Below, piece by piece: positions 42,338 to 51,039 of a stretch of 64,000 nt of DNA (positions within the stretch are counted from its first letter, which is position 1; each line of letters starts with the position of its first letter). Where the stretch lies: NCBI RefSeq assembly GCF_014651375.1, contig NZ_BMWT01000001.1:124001-188000 (forward strand). The letters run 5' to 3'. The notes under the pieces are model-generated. The model was given only the letters and a program-made list of their open reading frames with translations. It had not been told where the DNA came from and did not search any database. Made by a program: the position numbers and the translations under genes. This DNA comes from Tateyamaria omphalii. GTDB lineage: Bacteria > Pseudomonadota > Alphaproteobacteria > Rhodobacterales > Rhodobacteraceae.

Positions 42338-43657
42338 TTAACGGAACAGCGACAAGATGGACTGTGGCGCCTGGTTCGCGATGGAAAGCGATTGCACACC
42401 AAGCTGCTGCTGCGTCTGCAATGCCTGCAAACGCGCCGACACTTCTTCCATATCCGCGTCGACCAACGAACCAATACCTGACTTGAACGAGTCCGTTAGA
42501 CTGCTGACAAAGTCTGATTGGGTTTCGATACGGTTTTGAACAGTACCAAAGGCAGCAGCCGCGCTGATCGATTGCCCGATAAGGCCATCGATTGCGGTCA
42601 GCGCAGACGCAGCTCCCGAATCGGACGTCACATCAAGCGTGGCCAGAGCACCAAGCCCACCGGAAGATGCGGTCGAACCCGCGGTACCACCGTTCTGGAA
42701 CACGGCACCGACATCAACGTCCCCCGCCGTTGCGCCTGTCGAGAATGTCAGCGTGCCAGCATCGACGTCCACATTTACACTGTATCCATCGGCGCCATCG
42801 GTAGCGGCATCAAAGAAAGCACTTAGCTGATTGGCCAGTCCATTGATGACATCCGCTTGGCCATCTTCAGCGCTGGCAACAAACTGGAAATCGCGACGTC
42901 CAGTTGCCGAGCTTCCGTCCGCCGTGTTGATTGACAACCCATCCAACGTCAGTTGGTAGCTATTTCCTGCGGAAACGGCGCCAAAGCTCACCGTGACACT
43001 GCCACCGCCTGCTACAGTCTCAGACGAGACAGGATCAGTCGCGGCGGCTGCGAAACCAGTGTTTGCCGCGCCAACCTGAACAGCCGCGTTCGCCAAAGGT
43101 TGAGTCGATACACCTGTACCAAACGACTGTGCGGTCGCAGGTGTAGTTGTCGACAAGTTCTGGCGAACGACGTCAATTTGCCCTGCAGTCACAGCGCCGG
43201 AGTTGTCCCGGTTCAACGATGACAAGATCTGAACGTCGTCCGTGCTCGTGCCATCGATCAGGTTCAAGCCATTGAACTGGGCAGCGGAAACAACTGACCC
43301 AATCTGTTCGGTCAGCGATTCGATATCCTGTTGGATAGCGCCCCGATCAACGTTTTCCTCCTGTGCTGCAACGATCCGACCTTTCATTTGGTTCAACAGA
43401 TCCGTAATTGACTCTGCAGCGTTAGCAGCAGTGGCGACGGTGCTTTCGCCCAAGGAGAGGCTTTCCGACACAGCTTTGAAGCCAGCCACATCGGACTCCA
43501 TCACTTTCGAGATGGCCCAGACGGCGGAATTGTCCTTTGCGCTCGAAACCGACTTACCTGTCGAAATTTCATTTTGCGTCATCGCAAGATTTTTGTTGAT
43601 GCCCTTCAGGGTCTGCAGCGCAACCATTGCGCTATTGTTCGTAAGAATGCTCGACAT
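42338..43657 (-). CDS. fliC: Flagellin
   Basis: The 439-residue protein has conserved flagellin ends. The N-terminus has SSILTNNSAMVALQTLKGIN, EISTGKSVSSAKDNSAVWAI and QIGSVVSAAQFNGLNLIDG. The C-terminus has VQNRIETQSDFVSSLTDSFK, DADMEEVSARLQALQTQQQL and SIANQAPQSILSLFR. The middle is glycine- and threonine-rich and is the surface-exposed variable part. ATG 43657 is chosen over ATG 43663 because AGGA is at the right distance. The leader upstream carries several stem-loops and a CtrA-like box. Confidence 0.97.
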   Translation of the reverse strand: MSSILTNNSAMVALQTLKGINKNLAMTQNEISTGKSVSSAKDNSAVWAISKVMESDVAGFKAVSESLSLGESTVATAANAAESITDLLNQMKGRIVAAQEENVDRGAIQQDIESLTEQIGSVVSAAQFNGLNLIDGTSTDDVQILSSLNRDNSGAVTAGQIDVVRQNLSTTTPATAQSFGTGVSTQPLANAAVQVGAANTGFAAAATDPVSSETVAGGGSVTVSFGAVSAGNSYQLTLDGLSINTADGSSATGRRDFQFVASAEDGQADVINGLANQLSAFFDAATDGADGYSVNVDVDAGTLTFSTGATAGDVDVGAVFQNGGTAGSTASSGGLGALATLDVTSDSGAASALTAIDGLIGQSISAAAAFGTVQNRIETQSDFVSSLTDSFKSGIGSLVDADMEEVSARLQALQTQQQLGVQSLSIANQAPQSILSLFR

Positions 43658-43809
43658 GTGCATTTCCTTTTGTCACGGCGCTTTGCGCCCTGGTTTACGT
43701 CCCGCCCCCCGATGGGACGGCCAAACTGCCGTTCTGACAAATGCACACCCCTTCACGGGGGAATGCGCCACTTGAAACCAAGTGCGCGGTCACCATGAAG
43801 GTGATTTAC
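43658..43809 (-). other. Structured 5' region of fliC, probable FlbT target
   Basis: On the - strand the region between the CtrA-like box and fliC holds several potential hairpins. They are TCACC/GGTGA near 43790-43806, CACTTG/CAAGTG near 43770-43785, CCCC/GGGG near 43747-43762, and GGCGC/GCGCC near 43677-43690. Such a chain of stems fits the known regulation of flagellin mRNA by FlbT and FlaF, whose genes follow fliC. The transcription start is not known. Confidence 0.5.
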
Positions 43810-43824
43810 CTAACGGATCCCTAA
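43810..43824 (-). promoter_or_regulatory. CtrA-like box TTAG-N7-TTAG upstream of fliC
   Basis: On the - strand two TTAG half-sites are separated by GGATCCG. Each half matches CtrA half-sites seen elsewhere in the cluster. It lies about 150 bp before the fliC start. Confidence 0.5.
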
Positions 43825-43864
43825 AGCTGGAATTTTGAAAACCGCAGATTTAAATTAATCCTGC

Positions 43865-44224
43865 TCAAGCCTTTTTTTCCAAATTATGGCAAACACTTAT
43901 GGTCACATTTCTACGTCGGCCAAGTGAGTCGTACGTTTCAAGCGACTCACGAACTTGTCTGACTGCAGACAATCGCCGCGAAACGGATCGCACACCATCC
44001 GCAGCCGATTCCAAAAGGCTTTGATTTCGTTCCAGCTTGTTTCGCAGTTTTGTCATTGTCTTGGCATTCGAAGACTCCGATCCCCCAACAAATTCAAGCA
44101 AACGCGTTTTCTGATCTAACAGCCTGCCCACGTCATCGAGCTTGCCCTCCAGAACGGCGGCCTTCTCTGCATCAAGTAGATCTTCCAATTCCTCTAGCGC
44201 ACCTTGATATTCATTCATCTTCAT
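43865..44224 (-). CDS. FlgN-like flagellar chaperone
   Basis: The 119-residue, mostly helical protein (EYQGALEELEDLLDAEKAAV, LEGKLDDVGRLLDQKTRLLE) has the length and pattern of FlgN-type chaperones for the hook-associated proteins FlgK and FlgL. Sequence conservation in this family is low, so the call rests on shape and position. It overlaps the end of flgJ by 14 nt and begins at ATG 44224 (or ATG 44218). Confidence 0.65.
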   Translation of the reverse strand: MKMNEYQGALEELEDLLDAEKAAVLEGKLDDVGRLLDQKTRLLEFVGGSESSNAKTMTKLRNKLERNQSLLESAADGVRSVSRRLSAVRQVRESLETYDSLGRRRNVTISVCHNLEKKA

Positions 44225-44495
44225 TGCTTCGCTCCTTTAGTGACTCAAACAGCGCTTCGGCCAACCCGATGCCACCAGCCTCAACCATTTTTTCCGCTTG
44301 GGCTTGTACTAGAAATGAAGAAAACTGATCTTCGCCCGCGCCGCCTCCGAACGAATCACGGCTTTCTCCAAGCCCGGCCGACTTCAACATCTCGGCAAGG
44401 AATGCCGCTTCAAGTTTCTGCGCGGCAACGCGCAAGGACGTGTCGCGGTGATCAACTGGCGACTGAGAACTTAAAGATAACGACGGGGTGATCAT
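44211..44495 (-). CDS. flgJ: Rod-binding protein FlgJ, N-terminal domain only
   Basis: The 94-residue protein has the rod-binding motif of FlgJ (LEAAFLAEMLKSAGLGE, then GAGEDQFSSFLVQAQAEKMV and GGIGLAEALFESL). It lacks the muramidase domain of enterobacterial FlgJ, which is normal in alphaproteobacteria. It is expected to act as a rod cap during assembly. Peptidoglycan opening would need another enzyme; an MltB-type transglycosylase is encoded 17 kb away but without a flagellar link. It is divergent from fliK. Confidence 0.88.
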   Translation of the reverse strand: MITPSLSLSSQSPVDHRDTSLRVAAQKLEAAFLAEMLKSAGLGESRDSFGGGAGEDQFSSFLVQAQAEKMVEAGGIGLAEALFESLKERSNEDE

Positions 44496-44544
44496 TGGCG
44501 TTCCTTAGAATTGAATGGATTTTCCCAAGCCTGACAGATCAGCG

Positions 44545-44559
44545 GTAAAGAACCGGTAA
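44545..44559. promoter_or_regulatory. Weak CtrA-like element between flgJ and fliK (TTAC-N7-TTAC on - strand)
   Basis: On the + strand GTAA-N7-GTAA, equal to TTAC-N7-TTAC on the - strand. The same degenerate form occurs before flhA. It lies in the divergent promoter of flgJ and fliK. Confidence 0.28.
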
Positions 44560-44609
44560 CTATGGATGGTCCAATGTGCACGAAACGTGGAAGAATCCCG
44601 GAGAAACGC

Positions 44610-46187
44610 GTGCAGCTCATTCAAACGCTCAGTACGAGCCCGACCGCCGACCCAATGCCAACAAGTCAATCGGCATCAAAACACACCGCTGACTCACCTT
44701 TCGAATTGGCAATGCGAGAGAACCCAGGCGAGGCAACAGAGCGGGACGACCGTGACACTGACGCACAGGCCGAAGCTGAAAATGTATTGGATTCGGGCAG
44801 CCCCGATTCATATGCGGAGCATGAATCCGGTGCCAAGAGCGACAAGAATAGCTTAGCCGAACAAACGGGTCGAGGCGCAGTCGCTTACAACACTGACGCG
44901 TCTGAGACACACGGCGACGCTACGCAAGTATCAAACAAAACAACGTCCGGGCCTTCTGAAGGTCATGCAAATGTGGCAAGTGGTGATCAGTCGCATACCC
45001 CTTCAGCACAGAGAAAGCCAGCGTCGCCAATGTCGGCGATGATTCAGGGGCTTTCACAGAATGATCCAACATCTGGTGCAACGCTCGACCGCCGGACCAT
45101 TGAGAATGCTGAGAACGCAAAGTCGATCCTTGGCATCTCCGCTGTTTCTGAGAGTAACGGCGCCAGACACTCCTCAATAAAAAATGATAGCCTGCTGGAT
45201 CTCACATCCACGACCAGCACCATACCGAGTGGCTCTGTTCGCGAGGCGGGGCAACCGAGTTTGCAAGGTCACTCGACATCGCAGAACACGCCAAACACAT
45301 CTTTGGAACTTAAATCGCATCACATACGTCCATCAGATTCGACGGAAACGATGCAGGCGCACGGAGCCAAAACCACAAGCAAGCAGTCAGAACTCTTGCA
45401 TGCCGCCCAACCCGCCAGCCCGTCGAGCGGACTGTTGGTTACGGAAAAAACGAAGACCGCCACGCGGCACGCAGCAAATGAGACGACTGGCGACTCGTCA
45501 GATCTGGCGACAACATCAGGTAAGAAAACATTGGCGCCAATTGGGCGCCCTGAGACCTTAGATCAGACACTTGTCGCAACGGTAAGAACGGTTAATCCGA
45601 ATTCGGTCCCGCAGAACAACTCGAAAAACGTTCAACCGGCGGTGACCATCGGAACATTGATCCAAGATCAATCACAACAACCTTCGACTACCATCGAAAC
45701 GTCGAATCACAACGACGAGGTTTTCTGGGAAACCCGTCTGCCGAGCACCGGGCAAACGGCCAAAGCAGCATCTGCCCTCCAGCGCGTGGAATTGCCACAG
45801 CACGTTTCGCAGTCCGTTGCGGAGGCTTTCAAAAAGTCTCCTGACAAACCAATAGAAATTGCACTCAACCCGGCAGAACTCGGCCGTGTTCGAATGATCA
45901 TGTCGACGAGTGAAACCGGAATCACGGTGACCATTGGGGCTGATCGCGGAGATACGTTGGATCTGATGCGGCGTAACATCGATGACCTTGGAAAATCACT
46001 GAGCGATCTCGGCTTCGAGGATGTATCCTTCGCCTTTGATCAAAGACGACAGCACGCCGAGCCATCAGAACAGTCAAACGACGCCGACCCAATTGCTGTT
46101 GATGAAACAGCGGCGCCACAGCAAACACTCACCCCTCTCGCGCGTACCTCATCATTGGCGTCGACTGGCATAGACATGAGGCTCTGA
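44610..46187 (+). CDS. fliK: Flagellar hook-length control protein FliK
   Basis: The 525-residue protein has a long low-complexity N-terminal part rich in Ser, Thr, Gln and Ala (about 1-385), typical of the secreted ruler. The conserved C-terminal Flg_hook domain contains KSPDKPIEIALNPAELGRVR, MSTSETGITVTIGADRGDTL, and MRRNIDDLGKSLSDLGFEDV. It measures hook length and triggers FlhB switching. GTG 44610 is chosen because GGAG lies 6 nt upstream; ATG 44562 and ATG 44574 lack a ribosome site. It is followed by flgD 2 bp later. Confidence 0.9.
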   Translation: MQLIQTLSTSPTADPMPTSQSASKHTADSPFELAMRENPGEATERDDRDTDAQAEAENVLDSGSPDSYAEHESGAKSDKNSLAEQTGRGAVAYNTDASETHGDATQVSNKTTSGPSEGHANVASGDQSHTPSAQRKPASPMSAMIQGLSQNDPTSGATLDRRTIENAENAKSILGISAVSESNGARHSSIKNDSLLDLTSTTSTIPSGSVREAGQPSLQGHSTSQNTPNTSLELKSHHIRPSDSTETMQAHGAKTTSKQSELLHAAQPASPSSGLLVTEKTKTATRHAANETTGDSSDLATTSGKKTLAPIGRPETLDQTLVATVRTVNPNSVPQNNSKNVQPAVTIGTLIQDQSQQPSTTIETSNHNDEVFWETRLPSTGQTAKAASALQRVELPQHVSQSVAEAFKKSPDKPIEIALNPAELGRVRMIMSTSETGITVTIGADRGDTLDLMRRNIDDLGKSLSDLGFEDVSFAFDQRRQHAEPSEQSNDADPIAVDETAAPQQTLTPLARTSSLASTGIDMRL

Positions 46188-46189
46188 TC

Positions 46190-46855
46190 ATGGACGTTAC
46201 GCAAACAACTGGCCAGGCACAGGTCGCCAACACGTCCACCCCCAACGTCGATTCATCCGGAGTACTAAGCTCGGATTTTGAAGTGTTTCTCAAGATGCTG
46301 ACCGCACAGGCCAAGTACCAGGACCCTCTTGAACCGCTTGATTCATCCGAATACGCGGCACAATTGGCCCAGTTTTCGATGGTCGAACAGCAAGTCATGA
46401 CGAACGATCTGGTGAAAGAAATGATTGCGGCGCTTGGCGCCAATGACATTTCCGGCGCTGCGAATTGGATTGGCATGGAAGCGCTGGTTCATGGCCCTGT
46501 TAAATTCGACGGCGAGGCGATCACAATAGCTCCCAATCCGCCTGTAGCTGCAGATTCCGTGACCTTGGTCATCAAAGACGAGCAAGGCAACGAGGTCGCC
46601 CGCCGCAGCATGCCAGTCAGCGCCGAAGCGTATGTCTGGGACGGTCTCGACGCAGATGGAACGGCTCTTCCCCACGGCGAATACTCGTTCCAGATTGAAA
46701 GCGCAGCGAAGGGAGAGGTCCTGTTGACGGAATCGGCACTGACCTACAACCGCGTGACCGAAGCGCGTATCGACAGTGGGTCAACCCTTTTGGTACTTGA
46801 AAGCGGATACATGGTGCGCGCCAACGATGTCTCGGGGCTTCGAGAAGCGTCTTAA
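46190..46855 (+). CDS. flgD: Flagellar hook assembly scaffold FlgD
   Basis: The 221-residue protein has the FlgD N-terminal motif DFEVFLKMLTAQAKYQDPLE, then SSEYAAQLAQFSMVEQQV. The C-terminal part combines FlgD Ig-like and Tudor-like folds (VTLVIKDEQGNEVARRSMPV and YVWDGLDADGTALPHGEYSF). It caps the growing hook. It lies 2 bp after fliK and overlaps the convergent flavoprotein gene by 4 bp, which marks the right edge of the flagellar cluster. Confidence 0.96.
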   Translation: MDVTQTTGQAQVANTSTPNVDSSGVLSSDFEVFLKMLTAQAKYQDPLEPLDSSEYAAQLAQFSMVEQQVMTNDLVKEMIAALGANDISGAANWIGMEALVHGPVKFDGEAITIAPNPPVAADSVTLVIKDEQGNEVARRSMPVSAEAYVWDGLDADGTALPHGEYSFQIESAAKGEVLLTESALTYNRVTEARIDSGSTLLVLESGYMVRANDVSGLREAS

Positions 46856-48171
46856 GGCAACGCATCATTCAAACCAAAGCCTGCATAGACCGGGGGCATC
46901 AAAAGGCGGCGAAAGCGCCCAAGTGGAAAACGGGAAGCGGCGTTAGACATGACACTTGGGTAGCGGTCAGGTTCTTGACCACTTGCTAAGGCCGCCAAGG
47001 CATAGCCAGTATACGTACCCATCGCGACACCGTTGCCATGGTATGCAAAACCGGTCAGCACACCAGGCATTCCTGGGACTGGCCCAACATAAGGCACGCG
47101 ATCCCGGCTCAGACAGACAAGACCCGACCACGCATGAGTTACATCAACATGCGACCATGTCGGAAACATGGAACGGAAATCGCGCACCACTTTTGAACGC
47201 GCAGCCTTTTCCGCCTTCGGACCAGAGAGTAACCCGCCTCGCATTCCAAACAGAAACCTCCGATCCGGCATAAGCCTAAAGTAATGAAGCAGATGCCGTG
47301 TATCATAGCACATCTGATCGCTGCTCCATCCTTGATCCTGCAGCTCCGCTGCGGTCAATGGGCGCGTTACTATGACAGTTGACTGTGCCGGCATGTAACG
47401 CGCGGCCATCCACGGCAGAGTATCTTCGCTCGAATAGCCATTAGTCGCGACGACAATTTGCTCAGCACGGACAACACCTTCCGGAGTTTTCACTGTGCCA
47501 GATGTGACGTTCAGCGCAGGACTGTTGTCGTAAATCGCAACGCCGAGCCTGAGACACGCTTTGATCAGGCCATCTAAGTACTTGCGAGGGTTCAAGCCAA
47601 ATCCGATGGGGATTGTGAGGGCACCATGAAAGGGTCCTGACAAACCAGCCGATGCCAATTCCGACGGAGGCAGCACATCAGGCTCAACGCCATAGTTCTC
47701 ATAGATTGAAGCCGCTTCTTCTTTGAGTTGCTCAAAGGCACGCGGCTTGTGGGCAAGACATGTTTCGCCGTGCGAGTGCCGATCCACATCAATCGAAAGA
47801 CTGTTGATTAGCGTCTCAACCAACTCGACTGCAAAACGTTCTGTTTTCCGCCACTCATGACGCGCAGCATGACTGTATTGCCTGTCCAGTGCCGCATCCG
47901 AGCTCATGCTGCCCCCAAGGCAACAAAACCCGCCATTGCGGCCCGACGCACCCCAGCCGGCAGAGTTAGCGTCCAGAACAATGACTTTCGCACCCCGCTG
48001 GGCCAGGTGTAGCGCCGCCGATAAACCTGTGAATCCAGCACCCACTATCGCAACGTCGCATTTTGTATCCCGCGCCAAAGCTGGTCGGACGCTTGTTTTT
48101 ACCGTCTCATCCCACCAGCACCCGTCACGAGGTCCATTCCCATAGGTGTACTGCGGGAATATCCGCGTCAT
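46852..48171 (-). CDS. FAD-dependent amine oxidoreductase (PuuB/OrdL-like, DAO family)
   Basis: The 439-residue protein has an FAD-binding Rossmann motif (VAIVGAGFTGLSAALHLAQR, about 41-60), followed by GAKVIVLDAN and GASGRNGGF, and a DAO fold. Late motifs are HAWSGLVCLSRDRVPYVGPV and GVLTGFAYHGNGVAMG. This matches gamma-glutamylputrescine oxidase and OrdL-like enzymes. Its ATG overlaps the potI stop (ATGA 48168-48171), so it belongs to the potF-potG-potH-potI operon. Oxidation of putrescine or a derivative is inferred; a gamma-glutamylputrescine synthetase is not present here. Confidence 0.85.
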   Translation of the reverse strand: MTRIFPQYTYGNGPRDGCWWDETVKTSVRPALARDTKCDVAIVGAGFTGLSAALHLAQRGAKVIVLDANSAGWGASGRNGGFCCLGGSMSSDAALDRQYSHAARHEWRKTERFAVELVETLINSLSIDVDRHSHGETCLAHKPRAFEQLKEEAASIYENYGVEPDVLPPSELASAGLSGPFHGALTIPIGFGLNPRKYLDGLIKACLRLGVAIYDNSPALNVTSGTVKTPEGVVRAEQIVVATNGYSSEDTLPWMAARYMPAQSTVIVTRPLTAAELQDQGWSSDQMCYDTRHLLHYFRLMPDRRFLFGMRGGLLSGPKAEKAARSKVVRDFRSMFPTWSHVDVTHAWSGLVCLSRDRVPYVGPVPGMPGVLTGFAYHGNGVAMGTYTGYALAALASGQEPDRYPSVMSNAASRFPLGRFRRLLMPPVYAGFGLNDALP

Positions 48172-48986
48172 ACGGCACGCACAGCGGCCTGTTCGTCCCG
48201 TTTGGCCCGCACAGCCGCTTGTTTCGACGCCAATGAGGCGGCGATAACCCCCAACGTCACAAGACCAATCAGTATGCTGCTCAGGGCATTGATCTCGGGG
48301 CTGACCCCCAGCCTAACGGATGACCATATCTTCATAGGAAGCGTCGTGGCAGACGGTCCCGAAGTGAACGACGCGATAACCAGGTCATCCAGGCTGAGTG
48401 TGAATGCCAGAAGCCAACCAGAGACCACTGCGGGTGCAATGATGGGCAGCGTGACGAGGCGAAACGCATCCCAGGGTGACGCGCCAAGGTCCAGCGCAGC
48501 CTCTTCAAGTGACTTGTCGAAACTAACCAATCGCGACGAGACAACCACAGACACAAAGCACATTGAAAACGTTGTATGAGCAAGAACGATGGTGAACACA
48601 CCCCGGTCCAGACCAATCCCAATGAACAACAGCAGCAAGGAAAGCCCGGTAATGACTTCCGGCATCACCAATGGCGCATAAATCATCCCGGAGAACAGCG
48701 TTCGTCCAAAGAAGCGCCCGCCGCGCACCAGCACATAGGCTGCCATTGTGCCAAGTATCGTGGCGATAGTCGAAGAAATGACCGCCACGCGCAACGTCAC
48801 CCATGCAGCGTCCAAAAAGGCCTCGTTCGACAGCAGTTCACCGTACCATTTGGTCGAAAATCCGGCCCACACTGTAACCAGTTTCGATGCGTTGAAACTG
48901 TAGATCACAAGGATCAGCATCGGCACATAAAGAAAAACAAAACCAAGCGTCAGCGATACGACATTGAAGGAGGACAGGCGATTCAT
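48168..48986 (-). CDS. potI: Putrescine ABC transporter permease PotI
   Basis: The 272-residue permease has six membrane segments and the EAA motif EEAALDLGASPWDAFRLVTL (about 160-180), followed by PIIAPAVVSGWLLAFTLSLD and DLVIASFTSGP, typical of PotI/PotC. ATG 48986 is chosen because the upstream extension lies in potH and is not conserved; it gives an ATGA overlap with potH (48983-48986). It forms the inner-membrane channel together with PotH. Confidence 0.92.
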   Translation of the reverse strand: MNRLSSFNVVSLTLGFVFLYVPMLILVIYSFNASKLVTVWAGFSTKWYGELLSNEAFLDAAWVTLRVAVISSTIATILGTMAAYVLVRGGRFFGRTLFSGMIYAPLVMPEVITGLSLLLLFIGIGLDRGVFTIVLAHTTFSMCFVSVVVSSRLVSFDKSLEEAALDLGASPWDAFRLVTLPIIAPAVVSGWLLAFTLSLDDLVIASFTSGPSATTLPMKIWSSVRLGVSPEINALSSILIGLVTLGVIAASLASKQAAVRAKRDEQAAVRAV

Positions 48987-49858
48987 CCCTCCGCCTCCAC
49001 CTGTTTCTGCTCGTTCCGCTGGAACAAGACGATCGGAATGATCAGGATCAGCAGCAAGATGACGGCTACGGCGGACGCCACCGGCCAATCACGGTTCGAG
49101 AAGAACTCTTCAAAGAGAACCTTGCCAATCATTAGGGTGCCGGACCCACCCAGCAGCGACGGGATCACAAACTCGCCCAGCGCTGGGATAAAGACCAGGA
49201 AGCAACCCGCGATGATCCCATTCCGGGACAGCGGTATTGTCACAAGCCAGAACGCCTTGATCCGCGAGCAGCCCAAATCCTCAGCCGCTTCGATCAATGA
49301 ACCGTCCAGCCGGTCAAGCGCCGAATAGATAGGCAAGATCATGAACGGCAGATAGGTGTAGACGATGCCAATATAAACGGCTGTATTGGTATTCAAGATC
49401 GTGAGCGGCGCGTCGACGATTCCGATCCACATCAGGAATTGGTTTAAAAATCCTTCGCCGGACAGGATGCCAACCCATGCGTAGACTCGGATGAGGAATG
49501 ACGTCCAAAACGGCAAGATCACCAGCATCAACAAGGTGGGACGCCACTGTTCCGGCGCACGAGCCATGGCGTAGGCCATCGGATAGCCAACCAACAGCGT
49601 CAAAACTGTTGAAATTAGAGCAATCTGAAGCGAGCTGACGTAAGCTTTCCAATACAGATCATCTTCGGTCAGAAAGATGAAGTTTTCAAAGTCCAACTGG
49701 GACAGCATGTTCCAGATGCCATCCTTGGCCGTTGGCGTGTACGGCGGAATGGCCAGCGCGATATCTGACAACGAAATCTTGAAGACCACGGCAAACGGAA
49801 TCAGGAAGAGCGCCAGAAGCCAGGCGTAAGGGACCGCTATGAGGACTGCCCGTCTCAT
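48983..49858 (-). CDS. potH: Putrescine ABC transporter permease PotH
   Basis: The 291-residue permease has six membrane segments, begins with VPYAWLLALFLIPFAVVFKI, and has LVILPFWTSFLIRVYAWVGI and the EAA motif EAAEDLGCSRIKAFWLVTIP. The cytoplasmic and membrane patterns match PotH/PotB. ATG 49858 is chosen for its ATGA overlap with the potG stop. All four transporter genes and the flavoprotein are translationally coupled or closely spaced. Confidence 0.93.
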   Translation of the reverse strand: MRRAVLIAVPYAWLLALFLIPFAVVFKISLSDIALAIPPYTPTAKDGIWNMLSQLDFENFIFLTEDDLYWKAYVSSLQIALISTVLTLLVGYPMAYAMARAPEQWRPTLLMLVILPFWTSFLIRVYAWVGILSGEGFLNQFLMWIGIVDAPLTILNTNTAVYIGIVYTYLPFMILPIYSALDRLDGSLIEAAEDLGCSRIKAFWLVTIPLSRNGIIAGCFLVFIPALGEFVIPSLLGGSGTLMIGKVLFEEFFSNRDWPVASAVAVILLLILIIPIVLFQRNEQKQVEAEG

Positions 49859-50979
49859 TCCGCGAGCAACACCCCAGCAGTTTTGGTCCAACTCACCCAA
49901 ACGGGATCTTCCCACGTGAAATTCCGGCGCGAAACACGCCGCGTGTTGGCAACCTGGGCCTTGATGATGTCGCCCGTGGGCAGTCCGACGTGATAGGTTG
50001 ACAGGTTCCCGAGATAGGCAATGTCCAACACCTTGCCCTGCAAGGCGTTGTCGGCGTCAGGCTTATCTTTATGGATCGACACTTTCTCCGGTCGTATCGC
50101 CAGATGGCAGTCCTGCCCATCCGAGAACGGGCGTCCACTCACTGCTGTCACCGATGTGGATCCCGCCGCTTCGATAACTTCATATGTGTCATCGCCAATG
50201 GGCTTGGCCGCACCATGCAGGATGTTCACATCCCCAATGAAATCCGCCACATAAACACTGTCCGGCGCCTCATAGATGCGCTCGGGCGTTGCGACCTGCA
50301 TCACCCGGCCTTCATCCATGACAGCCACGCGGCTGGCGACAGTCATCGCTTCTTCCTGATCGTGGGTCACGATCACAAACGTGGTGCCCGTCTTTTCCTG
50401 AATGTCCATCAGCTCGAACTGCGTGGCCTCGCGCAGCTTGGCGTCCAATGCACCAAGTGGTTCGTCCAGCAACAACAGTTTCGGCGCCTTCGCAAGTGAC
50501 CGCGCAAGCGCCACGCGTTGACGTTGGCCCCCGGAAATCTGATGCGGTTTCCGACGCGCGAACTTTTCAAGGCGGGTCAGCTTGAGCATCTCTTCGACCC
50601 GCGCGGCAATGGCCGCCTTGTCCTTGCTCTCGCGCCGTAGACCAAAGGCGATGTTGTCCCAGACCGACAGGTGTGGGAACAGCGCATAGGATTGGAACAT
50701 CATGTTCACGGCGCGCTTGTTCGCAGGCACACCGGCGATGTCCTGCCCGGCCAGTTCAATCGCACCTTCGGAAGGGTTTTCGAAACCCGCCAACATCCGC
50801 ATCATCGTCGTCTTCCCACAGCCCGAAGGACCCAAAAGGGCAAAGAACTCGCGTTCAAAGATGTCGAGGGTCAGATCGTCAATCGCTGTGAAATCGCCAA
50901 AGCGTTTTGTGACATTACGAAACCGGATCAACGGTTTCTCGTTCGGGTCGTCCCAGGGGGCGAAAACAGTCTCTGCCAA
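49855..50979 (-). CDS. potG: Putrescine ABC transporter ATP-binding protein PotG
   Basis: The 374-residue ATPase has Walker A GPSGCGKTT (50-58), a Q-loop (FQSYALFPHLSVWDNI), the signature ISGGQRQRVALARSLA, Walker B LLLLDEPLGALDAKLRE and the H-loop IVTHDQEEAMT. A C-terminal TOBE regulatory domain follows (LAIRPEKVSIHK). It drives uptake through PotH and PotI. It follows potF by a 60-bp gap that contains a stem-loop. Confidence 0.94.
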   Translation of the reverse strand: MAETVFAPWDDPNEKPLIRFRNVTKRFGDFTAIDDLTLDIFEREFFALLGPSGCGKTTMMRMLAGFENPSEGAIELAGQDIAGVPANKRAVNMMFQSYALFPHLSVWDNIAFGLRRESKDKAAIAARVEEMLKLTRLEKFARRKPHQISGGQRQRVALARSLAKAPKLLLLDEPLGALDAKLREATQFELMDIQEKTGTTFVIVTHDQEEAMTVASRVAVMDEGRVMQVATPERIYEAPDSVYVADFIGDVNILHGAAKPIGDDTYEVIEAAGSTSVTAVSGRPFSDGQDCHLAIRPEKVSIHKDKPDADNALQGKVLDIAYLGNLSTYHVGLPTGDIIKAQVANTRRVSRRNFTWEDPVWVSWTKTAGVLLAE

Positions 50980-51003
50980 GGGGAATTCCGTTCAATAGAA
51001 AAT

Positions 51004-51028
51004 GGGCGCGAGGATGTCCCCCGCGCCC
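51004..51028 (-). promoter_or_regulatory. Stem-loop between potF and potG (partial terminator or mRNA-stabilising hairpin)
   Basis: Arms GGGCGCG and CGCGCCC (51004-51010 and 51022-51028) flank an 11-bp loop just after the potF stop. No clear T-run follows on the - strand. Such hairpins often raise the level of binding-protein mRNA relative to downstream permease genes. Confidence 0.6.
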
Positions 51029-51039
51029 TGAAGTCGGCC

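Noticed and set aside
44211..44495. Truncated flgJ (missing muramidase domain) as a damaged gene
   Set aside because: Single-domain FlgJ is the usual alphaproteobacterial form, so the short length is normal.
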